Source: Paraburkholderia caribensis
GTDB taxonomy: Bacteria; Pseudomonadota; Gammaproteobacteria; Burkholderiales; Burkholderiaceae
Direction of reading: 5' to 3'
DNA: 64,000 bases
NCBI RefSeq assembly: GCF_002902945.1
Contig: NZ_CP026101.1
Span: 2,666,001 to 2,730,000 of the forward strand
Part shown: piece after piece, positions 18,048 to 27,277 of the stretch
How the letters are laid out: each line of letters starts with the position of its first letter
How positions within the stretch are numbered: position 1 is the first letter of the stretch
Made by a program: the position numbers and the translations under genes
Notes under the pieces: generated by a model
Database searches by the model: none
Seen by the model: only the letters and a program-made list of their open reading frames with translations
What the model was told of the DNA's origin: nothing

Positions 18048-18989
18048 ATGAACCTGCATCAGTTCCGCTTCGTGCGCGAGGCCGTGCGTCAGAATTTCAA
18101 CCTGACGGAAGCCGCGAAGGCACTGTATACAAGCCAGCCGGGCGTCTCGAAGGCGATCATCGAGCTGGAGGACGAGCTAGGCGTCGAAATCTTCACCCGG
18201 CACGGCAAACGCGTGCGCTCGCTGACGGAACCGGGCCGGATCATTCTGGCGTCCGTCGAGCGGATTCTGCAGGAAGTGGAAAGCCTCAAGCGAGTCGGTA
18301 AAGATTACGCGGCACAAGACCAGGGCAATCTCGTGATCGCCGCCACGCACACGCAGGCGCGCTACTCGCTGCCTGCCGCCATCGCCGAGTTCAAGAAGCG
18401 TTTTCCGAAGGTTCACCTGTCGATCCTGCAAGGCAGCCCGACCCAGGTGGCCGAACTGGTTTTGCACGATCAGGCGGACGTGGCGATCGCGACGGAGGCG
18501 ATCTCGACCTATAAGGAGCTGGTGTCGCTGCCCTGCTTCACCTGGCATCATCTCGCCGTGATGCCCGCCGACCATCCGCTGCTGGAGCGCAAGCAGCTGT
18601 CGCTGGACGACCTCACGCAATATCCGCTGATTACGTACGATAACGCGTTCGCCGGCCGCACCAAGATCAACGAAGCGTTCCGCCTGCGCGGCCTGCATCC
18701 CGACATCGTCCTCGAAGCGATCGACGCGGACGTGATCAAGACCTATGTCGAACTGGGGCTGGGCGTCGGCATCATGGCCGACATCGCGTTCAACGCCGAG
18801 CGCGACCGACATCTGCGCGCGATGCCCGTCGGGCATCTGTTCGGCAGCAACGTGACGCGTGTCGCGCTTAAGCAGGGGGCGTATCTGCGCAGCTATGTGT
18901 ATACGCTCGTCGAGCTGCTGTCGCCGAACATGAACCGCAAGCTGATCGAGCAGGCGCTCAAGGGCGATCACGAAACGTACGAGCTTTGA
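18048..18989 (+). CDS. cysB: CysB-type LysR regulator of sulfur assimilation
   Basis: A 313-residue LysR regulator. It starts MNLHQFRFVREAVRQNFNLT, the hallmark of the CysB/Cbl group, with the HTH at residues about 18-40 (ALYTSQPGVSKAIIELE). Further CysB-like segments are VIAATHTQARYSLP and the effector domain with ITYDNAFAGRTKI. In enterics CysB activates cys genes with N-acetylserine and is antagonised by sulfide or thiosulfate. The divergent placement next to cysI supports the same job here. Confidence 0.93.
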   Translation: MNLHQFRFVREAVRQNFNLTEAAKALYTSQPGVSKAIIELEDELGVEIFTRHGKRVRSLTEPGRIILASVERILQEVESLKRVGKDYAAQDQGNLVIAATHTQARYSLPAAIAEFKKRFPKVHLSILQGSPTQVAELVLHDQADVAIATEAISTYKELVSLPCFTWHHLAVMPADHPLLERKQLSLDDLTQYPLITYDNAFAGRTKINEAFRLRGLHPDIVLEAIDADVIKTYVELGLGVGIMADIAFNAERDRHLRAMPVGHLFGSNVTRVALKQGAYLRSYVYTLVELLSPNMNRKLIEQALKGDHETYEL

Positions 18990-18995
18990 GGTTTT

Positions 18996-19023
18996 TGATC
19001 CGCTATAACTGATCCGCTATAAC
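18996..19023 (+). repeat. Two tandem copies of TGATCCGCTATAAC
   Basis: The 14-bp unit occurs twice without spacing between cysB and the downstream binding-protein gene. Each unit ends in a TATAAC that could be a -10 element, so the duplication could double a promoter or operator. It starts 7 bp after the cysB stop. Confidence 0.7.
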
Positions 19024-19056
19024 AACAGCCACGCTATCCGGTAGGAGATCTTTCGC

Positions 19057-20229
19057 ATGTCGTCGCACAAGAACAAATTCAAACGCACCCTGATGCGTGC
19101 CGCCGCGATCGGCGCGCTGTTCGCCGCCACCGCCGCGCACGCGGACCTGAAGGTCGGCATCGACCTGTCGAGCACGGGTCCCGCCGCCACGATCGGCATC
19201 ACCAGCAAGAACGCGATGCTGATGTGGCCGAAGACGATTGCCGGTCAGAACGCGCAGTACATCATCCTCGACGACGGCTCCGATCCGGGCAATGCCGTGC
19301 GCAACATCCGCAAGCTGATCAACGAAGACCACGTCGATGTGATCGTCGGCCCCAACATCACGCCTGCCGCAATGGCGGCGCTCGATCCCGTCGCCGAGAG
19401 CCAGACGCCGATGATCACGCTGATCGGCTCCGCGAGCGTCGTCGAGCCGCAGGAAGGCAAGAAGGTCTGGGCGTTCAAGATGGCGCAGACGGACAGCGCG
19501 ATGGCCGATGTGATGACGCGCTACATGTCGAATCACAACATCAAGACGGTCGGCTTCATCGGTTTCGCGGACAGCTATGGCGACAGCTGGCTCAACGAGT
19601 TCACGAAGTTCGCCGCGCTGCGCCATATTCAGGTCGTGGCGACCGAGCGCTTCAACCGCACCGATGCGAGCGTCACGGGCCAGGTGCTGAAGCTGATCGC
19701 CGCGAAGCCGGATGCCGTGCTGATCGCGGGTGCGGGCACGCCGACGGTGCTGCCGCAGCGCACGCTCGTCGAGCGCGGTTACAAGGGCGCGATCTATCAG
19801 ACGCACGGCATCGCGACGCCGGAGTTCATCAAGCTGGGCGGCAAGGATGTCGAGGGGACGCTGTTCCCGACGCAGCCGGTCGTCGTGGCGCGCACGCTGC
19901 CTGCCGATCATCCGGCGAAGAAGGCGGCTCTGGCGTTCGTCAACGCGTATGAAGCGCAGTATGGGCCGAACACCGTCACCCAGTTCGCGGGCGATGCGGC
20001 GGGCGTATATCCGCGTCTGCAGGATGCCGTGGCGCGCGCCTTGAAGACGGCGCAGCCGGGCACGCCGGAGTTTCGCGCGGCGTTGCGCACCGAGCTCGAG
20101 CACGCGCATGAGCTGGTGGTGCCGAACGGCGTCGTGAATACGAGCGCGAAGGATCACGTCGGGCTCGATCAGCGCGCCAGCGTGATGGGGATTATCAAGG
20201 GTGGGAAGTTTACGTACTTGAGTCAGTGA
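19057..20229 (+). CDS. Branched-chain amino-acid-type ABC substrate-binding protein (orphan)
   Basis: A 390-residue periplasmic type I binding protein of the LivJ/LivK family. The signal peptide spans the first ~30 residues (MRAAAIGALFAATAAHA-D). The Leu/Ile/Val-binding fold is recognised from KVGIDLSSTGPAATIG, the middle GFIGFADSYGDSW and the C-terminal repeats. No permease or ATPase gene is adjacent, so it is an orphan receptor that must share a transporter or act in sensing. A GC-rich 6-bp stem-loop (20265-20281) follows without a T run. Ligand unknown. Confidence 0.87.
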   Translation: MSSHKNKFKRTLMRAAAIGALFAATAAHADLKVGIDLSSTGPAATIGITSKNAMLMWPKTIAGQNAQYIILDDGSDPGNAVRNIRKLINEDHVDVIVGPNITPAAMAALDPVAESQTPMITLIGSASVVEPQEGKKVWAFKMAQTDSAMADVMTRYMSNHNIKTVGFIGFADSYGDSWLNEFTKFAALRHIQVVATERFNRTDASVTGQVLKLIAAKPDAVLIAGAGTPTVLPQRTLVERGYKGAIYQTHGIATPEFIKLGGKDVEGTLFPTQPVVVARTLPADHPAKKAALAFVNAYEAQYGPNTVTQFAGDAAGVYPRLQDAVARALKTAQPGTPEFRAALRTELEHAHELVVPNGVVNTSAKDHVGLDQRASVMGIIKGGKFTYLSQ

Positions 20230-20293
20230 ACGCTTTGTAATTCTGGCTCGACGCGGCATCGAACGGGGCGCGCACCGCCCCGCCGCCACGCCG

Positions 20294-21691
20294 CTACGAC
20301 AAAAACCCGATCGCCTCATCCACCACGCTGCGCCAGTCGCCCATCAGCGTCTGACGCAGCGGCTTCAGATTCGCCATCCACGGCGACGTATCGCCTTCCA
20401 CGCCCCAACGCCATTCGCTTGCCACATTGAGCGGCACGACGGTCAGCTTGCCGAGCATCGCACTCAGGTTCGCGACGCCCGAATCGACGGCCACGACGGC
20501 ATCCAGTTGCTCGATGCAGGCGGCCGTCTCCGCAAACGATTTGATCCCCGGCCCATACACGCTGATATTGCCCGACGGCATGCCAGCGAACTCCTGCACG
20601 GAAGGATGGTGCAGACTCACGAAATGCCGCTTCGCCGCCACCGATGGATGCGTCACCAGGTGATCGACTTCCGTCAACGGCAAGCTGCGCCGGATCGCCG
20701 AGCAGCGCATCACTGCGCCGACCTCGTGCGCGTGGCGCTGGTTGCAGTCCCAGAAAATACCGATCAGTGACTTGCCCGGCTGCGCCGCGCGCAACTCGCG
20801 CGCCCATCCGGCGGCGGCTTCGCGCGCCGCTTCAGGCGCGCGCAGATAAGCCGGGAAAAACGGCGCCGGCAGCGGCGTTTGCTGCGCGGCGAGCAACGGC
20901 AAATGCAGCAGCGTCGCATGCAAATCGGGCGCGAACTCGCGTACCTGACTGGCCAGCGGTTCCGGCAACGGACCACGTTGATGCAACGGACGCGGCGCGC
21001 TCACCACGTGGCAATCGGGCAGCGACGCCTGCAGCAGCGGATGCAACTGCGCATCGCACGTGATCATCAATTGCGCGCCTGCGGCCCGCCATTGCGCGAC
21101 ATTGGCAAAAAGCAGGAACTGGTCGCCAAAACCCATCTGATGCGTAATCAGCACGCGCTTGCCGCGCAAGTCCTGTTCGCCAGACCAGGGCGCAATATCA
21201 ACCGGCTGATAGTTGCCGCTGTCGCTGTCATTGCGGGCGAGCCACGGCTCGAAGCCTGCGGGACGCGCCGTGCGCAACAGCGCCTCGCCGTACAGATGCT
21301 CGGCCTTGCGCGCAAACCAGTCGCCGCCCGCGGCGGCCGTGCGCCATGCGTCGTGCAGCATCGGAATGCCGCGCTCCACGTCGCCCGACATCACGAGACT
21401 CTGGCCAAGGCTCATCTTGTAGTACGCGGGCTGCCACGGCAGCGCCGCATAGTTGCGCCACGTCGCGACGGCATCGAAATGGCGGCCGAGCAGCGTCAAC
21501 GCATACGCGCGCCAGTTGACGAAATGCAGATCGCGCGGCTCGATCGCGAGCGCGCGTTCGGTGAAGCTCAGCAGTTCGTCGTCACGCATCTCGTGCAGCA
21601 GCGCGACGCAGACGGCTCGCAGCTTTTCTGCATCGTCGGGTGCATGGGCAAGCGCATCGAGTGTTTCCTTGACTGAAGACATGGCGGGCAT
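20294..21691 (-). CDS. TPR-containing protein with glycosyltransferase family 9-like C-terminus
   Basis: A 465-residue protein with no signal peptide. Residues about 1-140 are helical and look like tetratricopeptide repeats. From about residue 180 (KRVLITHQMGFGDQFLLFAN) the sequence resembles the GT-B fold of ADP-heptose-type glycosyltransferases, including the late stretch LDAVVAVDSGVANLSAMLGK, which is typical of the nucleotide-sugar side. This combination is common in proteins of surface glycan or protein glycosylation pathways, but acceptor and donor are unknown. An in-frame ATG at 21682 is an alternative start. Confidence 0.7.
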   Translation of the reverse strand: MPAMSSVKETLDALAHAPDDAEKLRAVCVALLHEMRDDELLSFTERALAIEPRDLHFVNWRAYALTLLGRHFDAVATWRNYAALPWQPAYYKMSLGQSLVMSGDVERGIPMLHDAWRTAAAGGDWFARKAEHLYGEALLRTARPAGFEPWLARNDSDSGNYQPVDIAPWSGEQDLRGKRVLITHQMGFGDQFLLFANVAQWRAAGAQLMITCDAQLHPLLQASLPDCHVVSAPRPLHQRGPLPEPLASQVREFAPDLHATLLHLPLLAAQQTPLPAPFFPAYLRAPEAAREAAAGWARELRAAQPGKSLIGIFWDCNQRHAHEVGAVMRCSAIRRSLPLTEVDHLVTHPSVAAKRHFVSLHHPSVQEFAGMPSGNISVYGPGIKSFAETAACIEQLDAVVAVDSGVANLSAMLGKLTVVPLNVASEWRWGVEGDTSPWMANLKPLRQTLMGDWRSVVDEAIGFLS

Positions 21692-21807
21692 TGTTTCGAC
21701 GTTCTACGCAAGTGGCGCGACCGCTATCGGATAACGGCGCGCGAGTATACGTCGTAGAATCATGCAGCAATCTTAAAAACTCAAGCACTGCACGGCACCA
21801 TCGAATC

Positions 21808-22065
21808 ATGCGCACGACCCGAGCCATCCATGCCGTCGAACGGCTGAAGACCCGCAGCGGCAACCCCCGCTTTGCGGCGGTCAGCCTGTCGGGCGGACTG
21901 TTCTATCTCGTCGACAAGTCGAGCGGCACGGATCAGAAGGTGTCCGATCCGCTGCCGCTCGAAGACTTCGTCAAGTTCGTCGACGGTTTCGGGCCGCCGA
22001 AACCACGCAAGGCAAGCAAGCTCGATCTTGCATTCGAGGAGCAGATCAAACGCAGTAAGGGCTGA
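21808..22065 (+). CDS. Small conserved-looking hypothetical protein
   Basis: An 85-residue basic protein (MRTTRAIHAVERLKTRSGNP) with a central beta-rich part (FAAVSLSGGLFYLVDKSSG) and a charged C-terminus. GC-rich codon use agrees with the neighbours and the start follows an AT-containing divergent gap, so I consider it real. I do not recognise a family and no function can be assigned. Confidence 0.6.
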   Translation: MRTTRAIHAVERLKTRSGNPRFAAVSLSGGLFYLVDKSSGTDQKVSDPLPLEDFVKFVDGFGPPKPRKASKLDLAFEEQIKRSKG

Positions 22066-22080
22066 ATCGCATCGTGGACG

Positions 22081-23226
22081 TCAACCGTTCCCGACACGCG
22101 ACCACTCCAGCTTCGCGTCGCTTTCGAACACAGCATCGATGAACCGCAGTCCGGCCACGCCGTCGTCAACGGTCGTCAGCAGACGGCTTTCGGGCGGCAG
22201 CGGCAACCCCGCGTCGATGGCTTCGATCTGCAACGCCGCATCCTTATAAAGCTGAGCGAACGCTTCGAGATAACCCTCGGGATGCCCCGCCGGCACGCGC
22301 GTCGCGTGCCGCGCCACGGCGCTGTCGACGCGCGCGCGCGTAAGCCTTTGCGTCGCCCCGCCCAGCGGCGTGAACAACAGTTCGTTCGGGTTCTCCTGAT
22401 CGAACGCGATGCCCGCCTTCGTCCCATAGACGCGCAAACGCAGCGCGTTCTCCGCGCCGCTTGCCACCTGGCTCGCCCACAGCATGCCGCGCGCGCCTGT
22501 GTCGTAGCGCAACATCGCCTGAATGTGATCGTCGACGAGGCGCCCTTCGACGAACGTATGTAATTCAGCGGCGATCTTGACGGGCAGCATGCCCGTCACA
22601 AACGCCGCGAGGTGATAGGCATGCGTGCCGATATCGCCAAGGCATCCGGCGCGTCCTGCCTGCTTCGGATCGGTGCGCCACACCGCTTGGCGGTTCTCCC
22701 CCGTCAGTTCGATCGGCTTCGCAAGCCAGTCCTGCGCGTACTCGACCTGCACGACGCGCACCTCGCCCAGCTCACCCGCGTCGACCAGCTCGCGTGCATG
22801 GCGCACCATCGGATAACCCGAATACGTGTGCGTCAGGGCGAAAAGCCGGTTCTTGCCACGCGCGAGCTTCGCGAGCGCTTCGCCTTCTGCGAGCGTCATC
22901 GCGAGCGGCTTGTCGCAGATCACGTGAATCCCGGCGTTGAGAAACGCGGTCGCGACGGGCGCATGCAGATGATTCGGCGTGACGATCGACACGGCGTCCA
23001 TGCCGTCGCCGCGCGCCGCTTCGGCGCGCGCCATCTCGTCCCAGCTCGCGTAGCTGCGCGCGACGCCGAGTTCGTCGGCGCTGGCCTGCGCGCGCTGCGG
23101 GTCGGACGAGAGCGCGGCCGCCACCAGTTCGAAACGATCGTCGATGCGCGCCGCGATCCGGTGCACCGCGCCGATAAACGCGCCCTGCCCGCCGCCGACC
23201 ATGCCCAGCCTGAGTCTTCGTGTCAT
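22081..23226 (-). CDS. Gfo/Idh/MocA family oxidoreductase
   Basis: A 381-residue NAD(P)-dependent dehydrogenase. The Rossmann motif is RLGMVGGGQGAFIGAVH at the N-terminus, and the family EKP-like motif appears as ICDKPLAMTLAEGEAL near residue 95. Start at 23226 has a good ribosome site (CAGGAGCACC). It is the last gene of the minus-strand sugar operon, 29 bp after the isomerase/epimerase. Together with that gene and the ribose-type ABC transporter it suggests oxidation of an imported sugar or polyol, as in inositol-type pathways. Substrate not identifiable. Confidence 0.88.
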   Translation of the reverse strand: MTRRLRLGMVGGGQGAFIGAVHRIAARIDDRFELVAAALSSDPQRAQASADELGVARSYASWDEMARAEAARGDGMDAVSIVTPNHLHAPVATAFLNAGIHVICDKPLAMTLAEGEALAKLARGKNRLFALTHTYSGYPMVRHARELVDAGELGEVRVVQVEYAQDWLAKPIELTGENRQAVWRTDPKQAGRAGCLGDIGTHAYHLAAFVTGMLPVKIAAELHTFVEGRLVDDHIQAMLRYDTGARGMLWASQVASGAENALRLRVYGTKAGIAFDQENPNELLFTPLGGATQRLTRARVDSAVARHATRVPAGHPEGYLEAFAQLYKDAALQIEAIDAGLPLPPESRLLTTVDDGVAGLRFIDAVFESDAKLEWSRVGNG

Positions 23227-23255
23227 CGTGAGGTGCTCCTGTTCGACGGTCAGCG

Positions 23256-24305
23256 TTACAGGCCGAGCACGCGTTTCAGTTGCGCGTCGTCCGCGCCGCT
23301 GCCCGCGAAGTCGTCGAATGCATGGTCGGCCACGCGAATGATGTGCCGCTTGATGAACTCGGCGCCTTCGCGCGCGCCGTCTTCGGGATGCTTCAATGCG
23401 CACTCCCATTCGAGCACGGCCCAGCCCGGAAAATCGTATTGCGCCATCTTCGAGAAGATCGCGCCGAAGTCGATCTGCCCGTCGCCCAACGAGCGGAAGC
23501 GCCCCGCGCGCTCGACCCAGCCGCTATAGCCGCCGTACACGCCCTGCCGCCCATTGGGACGGAACTCGGCGTCCTTCACGTGAAAAGCCTTGATGCGCTC
23601 GTGATAGATGTCGATGAACGCCAGGTAGTCGAGTTGCTGCAGCACGTAGTGGCTCGGATCGAACAGGATGTTCGCGCGCCGGTGGTCTTTCACGGCTGCG
23701 AGAAACCGTTCGAACGTCACACCGTCGTGCAGGTCTTCGCCCGGATGCAGTTCGTAGCAGACATCGACGCCTGCTTCGTCGAACGCATCGAGGATGGGCG
23801 TCCAGCGGCGCGCGAGTTCGTCGAAGGCCGCTTCGACGAGACCGGCGGGACGCTGCGGCCACGGATAGATATACGGCCACGCGAGCGCGCCTGAAAACGA
23901 CACGTGCGTGTTCAGCCCGAGACGCTGCGATGCTTTCGCGGCCCACTTCATCTGCTGCACAGCCCATTCGGTGCGCGCCGCGGGATTGCCGCGCACGTGC
24001 GGCGCGGCGAAACCGTCGAACAGCAGGTCATACGCGGGATGGACGGCGACGAGTTGCCCTTGCAGATGGGTCGACAGTTCGGTGATGGTGACGCCCGCGT
24101 CGGTGACGACGCCCAGCAGATCGTCGCAATAGTCCTGGCTCGACGCCGCCTGTTCGAGGTCGACGAGGCGCGGATCGGCGGGCACCTGAATGCCTTTGAA
24201 GCCGAGACTCGCGGCCCATTGCGCGAGATGCGCGAGGTTGTCGAACGGCACTTTGTCGCCCATGAACTGCGCGAGAAAGATCGCCGGCCCTTTGATCGTT
24301 TTCAT
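23256..24305 (-). CDS. Sugar phosphate isomerase/epimerase (xylose isomerase-like TIM barrel)
   Basis: A 349-residue protein of the AP-endonuclease 2/IolE-type TIM-barrel superfamily. Metal-ligand-type residues are visible in VDVCYELHPGEDLHDG (Glu), NILFDPSHYVLQQ (Asp, His), IKAFHVKDAEF (His) and WAVLEWECA (Glu), so the active site looks complete. It precedes the Gfo/Idh gene and follows the binding protein of the same operon. The likely job is isomerisation of the imported sugar or its oxidised form. Confidence 0.87.
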   Translation of the reverse strand: MKTIKGPAIFLAQFMGDKVPFDNLAHLAQWAASLGFKGIQVPADPRLVDLEQAASSQDYCDDLLGVVTDAGVTITELSTHLQGQLVAVHPAYDLLFDGFAAPHVRGNPAARTEWAVQQMKWAAKASQRLGLNTHVSFSGALAWPYIYPWPQRPAGLVEAAFDELARRWTPILDAFDEAGVDVCYELHPGEDLHDGVTFERFLAAVKDHRRANILFDPSHYVLQQLDYLAFIDIYHERIKAFHVKDAEFRPNGRQGVYGGYSGWVERAGRFRSLGDGQIDFGAIFSKMAQYDFPGWAVLEWECALKHPEDGAREGAEFIKRHIIRVADHAFDDFAGSGADDAQLKRVLGL

Positions 24306-24407
24306 CGTGCTGCTCCCGATGGATAACTGCGTCGAACCGGCGCCGCCTTGCGCGTGTCGTGGCGACGATCACGCGAAGGGCAGCGCCGCGCTAAAGCATG
24401 TTTGCGT

Positions 24408-25373
24408 TCAGAACGGCGAATCCGGGAAGTAGAATTCCTTCGCGTTCTCCTTCGTGATGAGCACGGAAGGAATGATCGTCGTGGCGGGCAGCTTGTCGCC
24501 TTTCAGACGCGCCTCTGCTGTCAGCTTGATGGCGTCGTAGATGAATTTCGGCGAGTACGACACATCGGCCTTGATGAGCGGCGCGCCGTCCATGACGTTC
24601 TTCACCATGCCTTTCGAGCCCGCGCCGCCGAACACGATCTTGATGTCGCTGCGTTTGGCCTGATCAATTGCCTTGATTACGCCGACGGCCATGTCGTCGT
24701 CGGCTGCCCAGACGGCGTCGATGTGCTTGAAGCGCGTCAGGTAATCCTGCATGACCTTGAATGCGTCATCGCGGTTCCAGTTGGCGTATTTTGCGTCGAG
24801 GATCTTGATGTTCGGATAGTTCTTCAGGACGCCGGTGAAGGCGGTCCAGCGTTCGTTGTCGAGCGTTGTCGGGATGCCGCGCAGCGCGACGATGTCGCCT
24901 TTGCCGTCGAGAGCTTTTGCGAGGTACTCGGCGGGGATCTTGCCGAAGGCGGTGTTGTCGCCAGCGACGTAGGCGTCTTGCGCGCTCGTGTCGGTCAGGC
25001 CCCGGTCGACCACGGTTACGTAGACGCCTTTCTTTTTCACCTGCGCGACGGGTTGGGTTAGGGATGCTGATTCGTACGGGAAGATCACTAGCGCGTTGAT
25101 CTTGTTGACCGTCACCAGGTCTTGTAGCTGGTTCGCCTGTTCCGGCGCGTTGGCTGCCGTTTTGACGATCACTTTCAGATCGGGGTGGGCTTTTTCCAGA
25201 TCTGCTTTTGCCTTGTTGGCCCACCAGACGATGCCGCCGGTGAAGCCGTGGTCGGCTGTGGGGATGGCTACGCCGAGGGTGACTTTCTCGTCGGCGTGCG
25301 CCGCGCCTGTGCCCAGGCACATTATGCTCAGCGCCAGCATCCCGGCGGCTACCGCTCGAATCGTCTGTTTCAT
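24408..25373 (-). CDS. Sugar ABC transporter substrate-binding protein (RbsB-like)
   Basis: A 321-residue periplasmic binding protein. Signal peptide MKQTIRAVAAGMLALSIMCL to about residue 28 (AHA-D). The mature part begins EKVTLGVAIPTADHGFTGG, typical of ribose/galactose-type receptors. I use the ATG at 25373 with ribosome site AGGAGAC; the in-frame 67-codon extension upstream runs through hexamer repeats and into repeat copy 2 and is not credible. Permease and ATPase genes are upstream on the same strand but are separated from it by repeat copy 2. Plus-strand composition becomes G+T-rich toward the element. Confidence 0.9.
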   Translation of the reverse strand: MKQTIRAVAAGMLALSIMCLGTGAAHADEKVTLGVAIPTADHGFTGGIVWWANKAKADLEKAHPDLKVIVKTAANAPEQANQLQDLVTVNKINALVIFPYESASLTQPVAQVKKKGVYVTVVDRGLTDTSAQDAYVAGDNTAFGKIPAEYLAKALDGKGDIVALRGIPTTLDNERWTAFTGVLKNYPNIKILDAKYANWNRDDAFKVMQDYLTRFKHIDAVWAADDDMAVGVIKAIDQAKRSDIKIVFGGAGSKGMVKNVMDGAPLIKADVSYSPKFIYDAIKLTAEARLKGDKLPATTIIPSVLITKENAKEFYFPDSPF

Positions 25374-25391
25374 GGATATGTCTCCTGACTG

Positions 25392-25505
25392 GATGGTTTG
25401 GTTCTGGTTCTGGTTCTGGTTTGCTTCTGGTTTGGTTCCTTCCGTGTTGAAACGCTGTTGCAACTGCTTTTGTTGTTGGTATGGTTTTGGTTTTGGTTTT
25501 GGTTT
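25392..25505 (+). repeat. Degenerate TTCTGG/TTTTGG hexamer tracts left of repeat copy 2
   Basis: Units of GGTTTGG and TTCTGG occur at about 25395-25435, and four TTTTGG units at about 25483-25505. They lie between the binding-protein start and repeat copy 2 and probably form part of the 5' leader of that gene. The plus strand is strongly G+T-rich. Confidence 0.75.
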
Positions 25506-25516
25506 GCTTGGCTCTG

Positions 25517-26176
25517 CGCTGGCATCCGCGCTATGCCTTCGTGCTTCAAGCGTCGCCCCTGTGCGGGGCGGCACCTACTTTTCTTTGCCGCCGCAAAGAA
25601 AAGTAGGCAAAAGAAAGCGGCTCACACCGCCAGTTCTAGTTCTTGCCTGAGGGCTCCCAAAGGTTCTTACACTTCTCACGACAACCACGTGACCCACGTC
25701 CGTTGCTAACACTCTGAATAAACGCCTCACCCGCTTCAAGCCCCCACGTCACAGCCCACCGCGCCAGACAGTCCACCGCCGCCCAGGTGGCAAACTGTGT
25801 GTAGGCCGTAGTGCTTCGCACGCTTCACTCCGGACCGATATCGCACGCCTCCCACCCTGTAAGAGCGCTACCCTATACGACGCGACAACCTACACACAGT
25901 TTGCCACCTGGGCGGCACATACCATTCGCTGCCGCTTGCCCGAGTACGGGTATTTGAAGCGGGTGAGGCATCTGTTCGAAGCGTTGGCAACGGGCACTAG
26001 CCACGGCACTGATGTGTGAAGCGTGGGGACGTTGGGGGCCCGTGGGCAAAGGTCAAGGGCTGGCGGTGTGAGCCGCTTTCTTTTGCCTACTTTTCTTTGC
26101 GGCGGCAAAGAAAAGTAGGTGCCGCCCCGCACAGGGGCGACGCGTGAAGCACGAAAGCAAATCGCGGATGCCAGCG
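25517..26176 (+). repeat. 660-bp near-palindromic element, copy 2
   Basis: Same layout and orientation as copy 1: terminal CGCTGGCATCCGCG at 25517, 81-bp boxes at 25552-25632 and 26061-26141, 139-bp core at 25778-25916. The boxes are identical to those of copy 1, and the core differs from copy 1 at two positions by eye. The element sits inside the sugar operon, between the permease and binding-protein genes, so each strong hairpin would be transcribed and may lower or uncouple expression. Confidence 0.92.
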
Positions 26177-26260
26177 AAAGCGAAAGCGAAAGCGAAAGCA
26201 GCCCACCCTGCCGCCGCAAAAGCAAAAGCAAAAGCAAAGGCAAAGGCAAAACCACGCCCT
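26177..26260 (+). repeat. AAAGCG and AAAAGC hexamer tracts right of repeat copy 2
   Basis: Four AAAGCG-type units (about 26173-26200) are followed by AAAAGC/AAAGGC units (about 26219-26256). The plus strand is A- and C-rich with almost no T, the reverse of the left flank. The tracts end next to the permease stop codon. Confidence 0.75.
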
Positions 26261-26263
26261 CAT

Positions 26264-27277
26264 TCATCTCCGCCCCCTCTGCAAAAACGCAACAACAATA
26301 ATCACAATCCCCTGCACAGCAGCATTCAGATAGACACTAATAATGCTAGTGAGATTAAGAATATTGGCAATCACAGAAAGCAGAACCGCACCGATCACGG
26401 TGCCAACAACTCTCCCTTCCCCGCCTTTGAGCGCGGTCCCGCCAACCACAACGGCGGCAATCGCCTCCAACTCCCACAAAAGCCCAGTAGTGGGCGTAGC
26501 AGACCCAAGCCTGGGCACATACAAAACCGTCGCCACGCCGACACAAACCCCAAGCAACACATAAGTAACGATCTTCACGACATCAACGCGAATCGCGGCA
26601 TATCGTGCAACCTGCTCATTCGAGCCAATCGCCTGCACATGCCGCCCAAACGCCGTGCGGTTAAGAATGAGCGCACCGCCCGCCGCGACGACGAGAAACA
26701 CCCAGATCGGCACAGGCACCCCGAACAGACTCGCGTAATAGACCGGCCCATAGAGATCGGAAAGATTGTTATCGAGCGTCAAGGCACCGCCGTCCGCAAG
26801 CCACGTCAACACAGCGCGAAAAATACCCAGCGACCCCAGCGTGACAATAAAAGGCTCGATCCGCCCTTTCGTGATCAACAACCCATGCGCGCATCCAAAC
26901 GCGCCACCCAGCACGAACGCACTCGCAATCCCGATCAGCACAATAGTCAGCGGCGCAAACGCATGCCCGCCCGGCGCAGAGGCAAGCGCATTCATCAACC
27001 AGATCATGCTGCCCGCGATCAACGCCGCCATCGACCCAACAGAAAGATCAATCCCACCTGAAATGATCACGAACGTCATACCGACAGCAATGATCCCGAT
27101 GAACGACGTGCGCGTCAGCACATTCATCATGTTGTCGACAGTCGCGAAATCGCGATTCAGCAGCGTCCCCGCAATGCACAACACGATCAGCCCCGCCAGC
27201 GGCCCAAGCCCATGCAATCGATGCGCGATCCGCATCGCGCGCCCTGCCGGCGCAGTGTCAGTGTGTGCCGGTCGCAT
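26264..27277 (-). CDS. Sugar ABC transporter permease (RbsC-like)
   Basis: A 337-residue inner-membrane permease with about eight to ten hydrophobic segments, of the ribose/xylose/AraH family. The family stretch FVIISGGIDLSVGSMAAL lies near residue 70, and a second conserved part is EAIAAVVVGGTALKGGEG. It overlaps the ATPase gene by 20 bp. The 3' third shows unusual codons (A/C-rich plus strand), consistent with the skew around repeat copy 2. Works with the ATPase upstream and the RbsB-like receptor downstream. Confidence 0.92.
   Translation of the reverse strand: MRPAHTDTAPAGRAMRIAHRLHGLGPLAGLIVLCIAGTLLNRDFATVDNMMNVLTRTSFIGIIAVGMTFVIISGGIDLSVGSMAALIAGSMIWLMNALASAPGGHAFAPLTIVLIGIASAFVLGGAFGCAHGLLITKGRIEPFIVTLGSLGIFRAVLTWLADGGALTLDNNLSDLYGPVYYASLFGVPVPIWVFLVVAAGGALILNRTAFGRHVQAIGSNEQVARYAAIRVDVVKIVTYVLLGVCVGVATVLYVPRLGSATPTTGLLWELEAIAAVVVGGTALKGGEGRVVGTVIGAVLLSVIANILNLTSIISVYLNAAVQGIVIIVVAFLQRGRR

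Noticed and set aside
20265..20281. GC-rich stem-loop after the orphan receptor as terminator
   Set aside because: The stem is only 6 bp and has no T run on either strand, so termination is not supported.
25374..25574. 67-codon N-terminal extension of the RbsB-like binding protein
   Set aside because: It translates hexamer repeats (KPKPKP, NQNQNQ) and part of repeat copy 2. A signal peptide and good ribosome site start at 25373.
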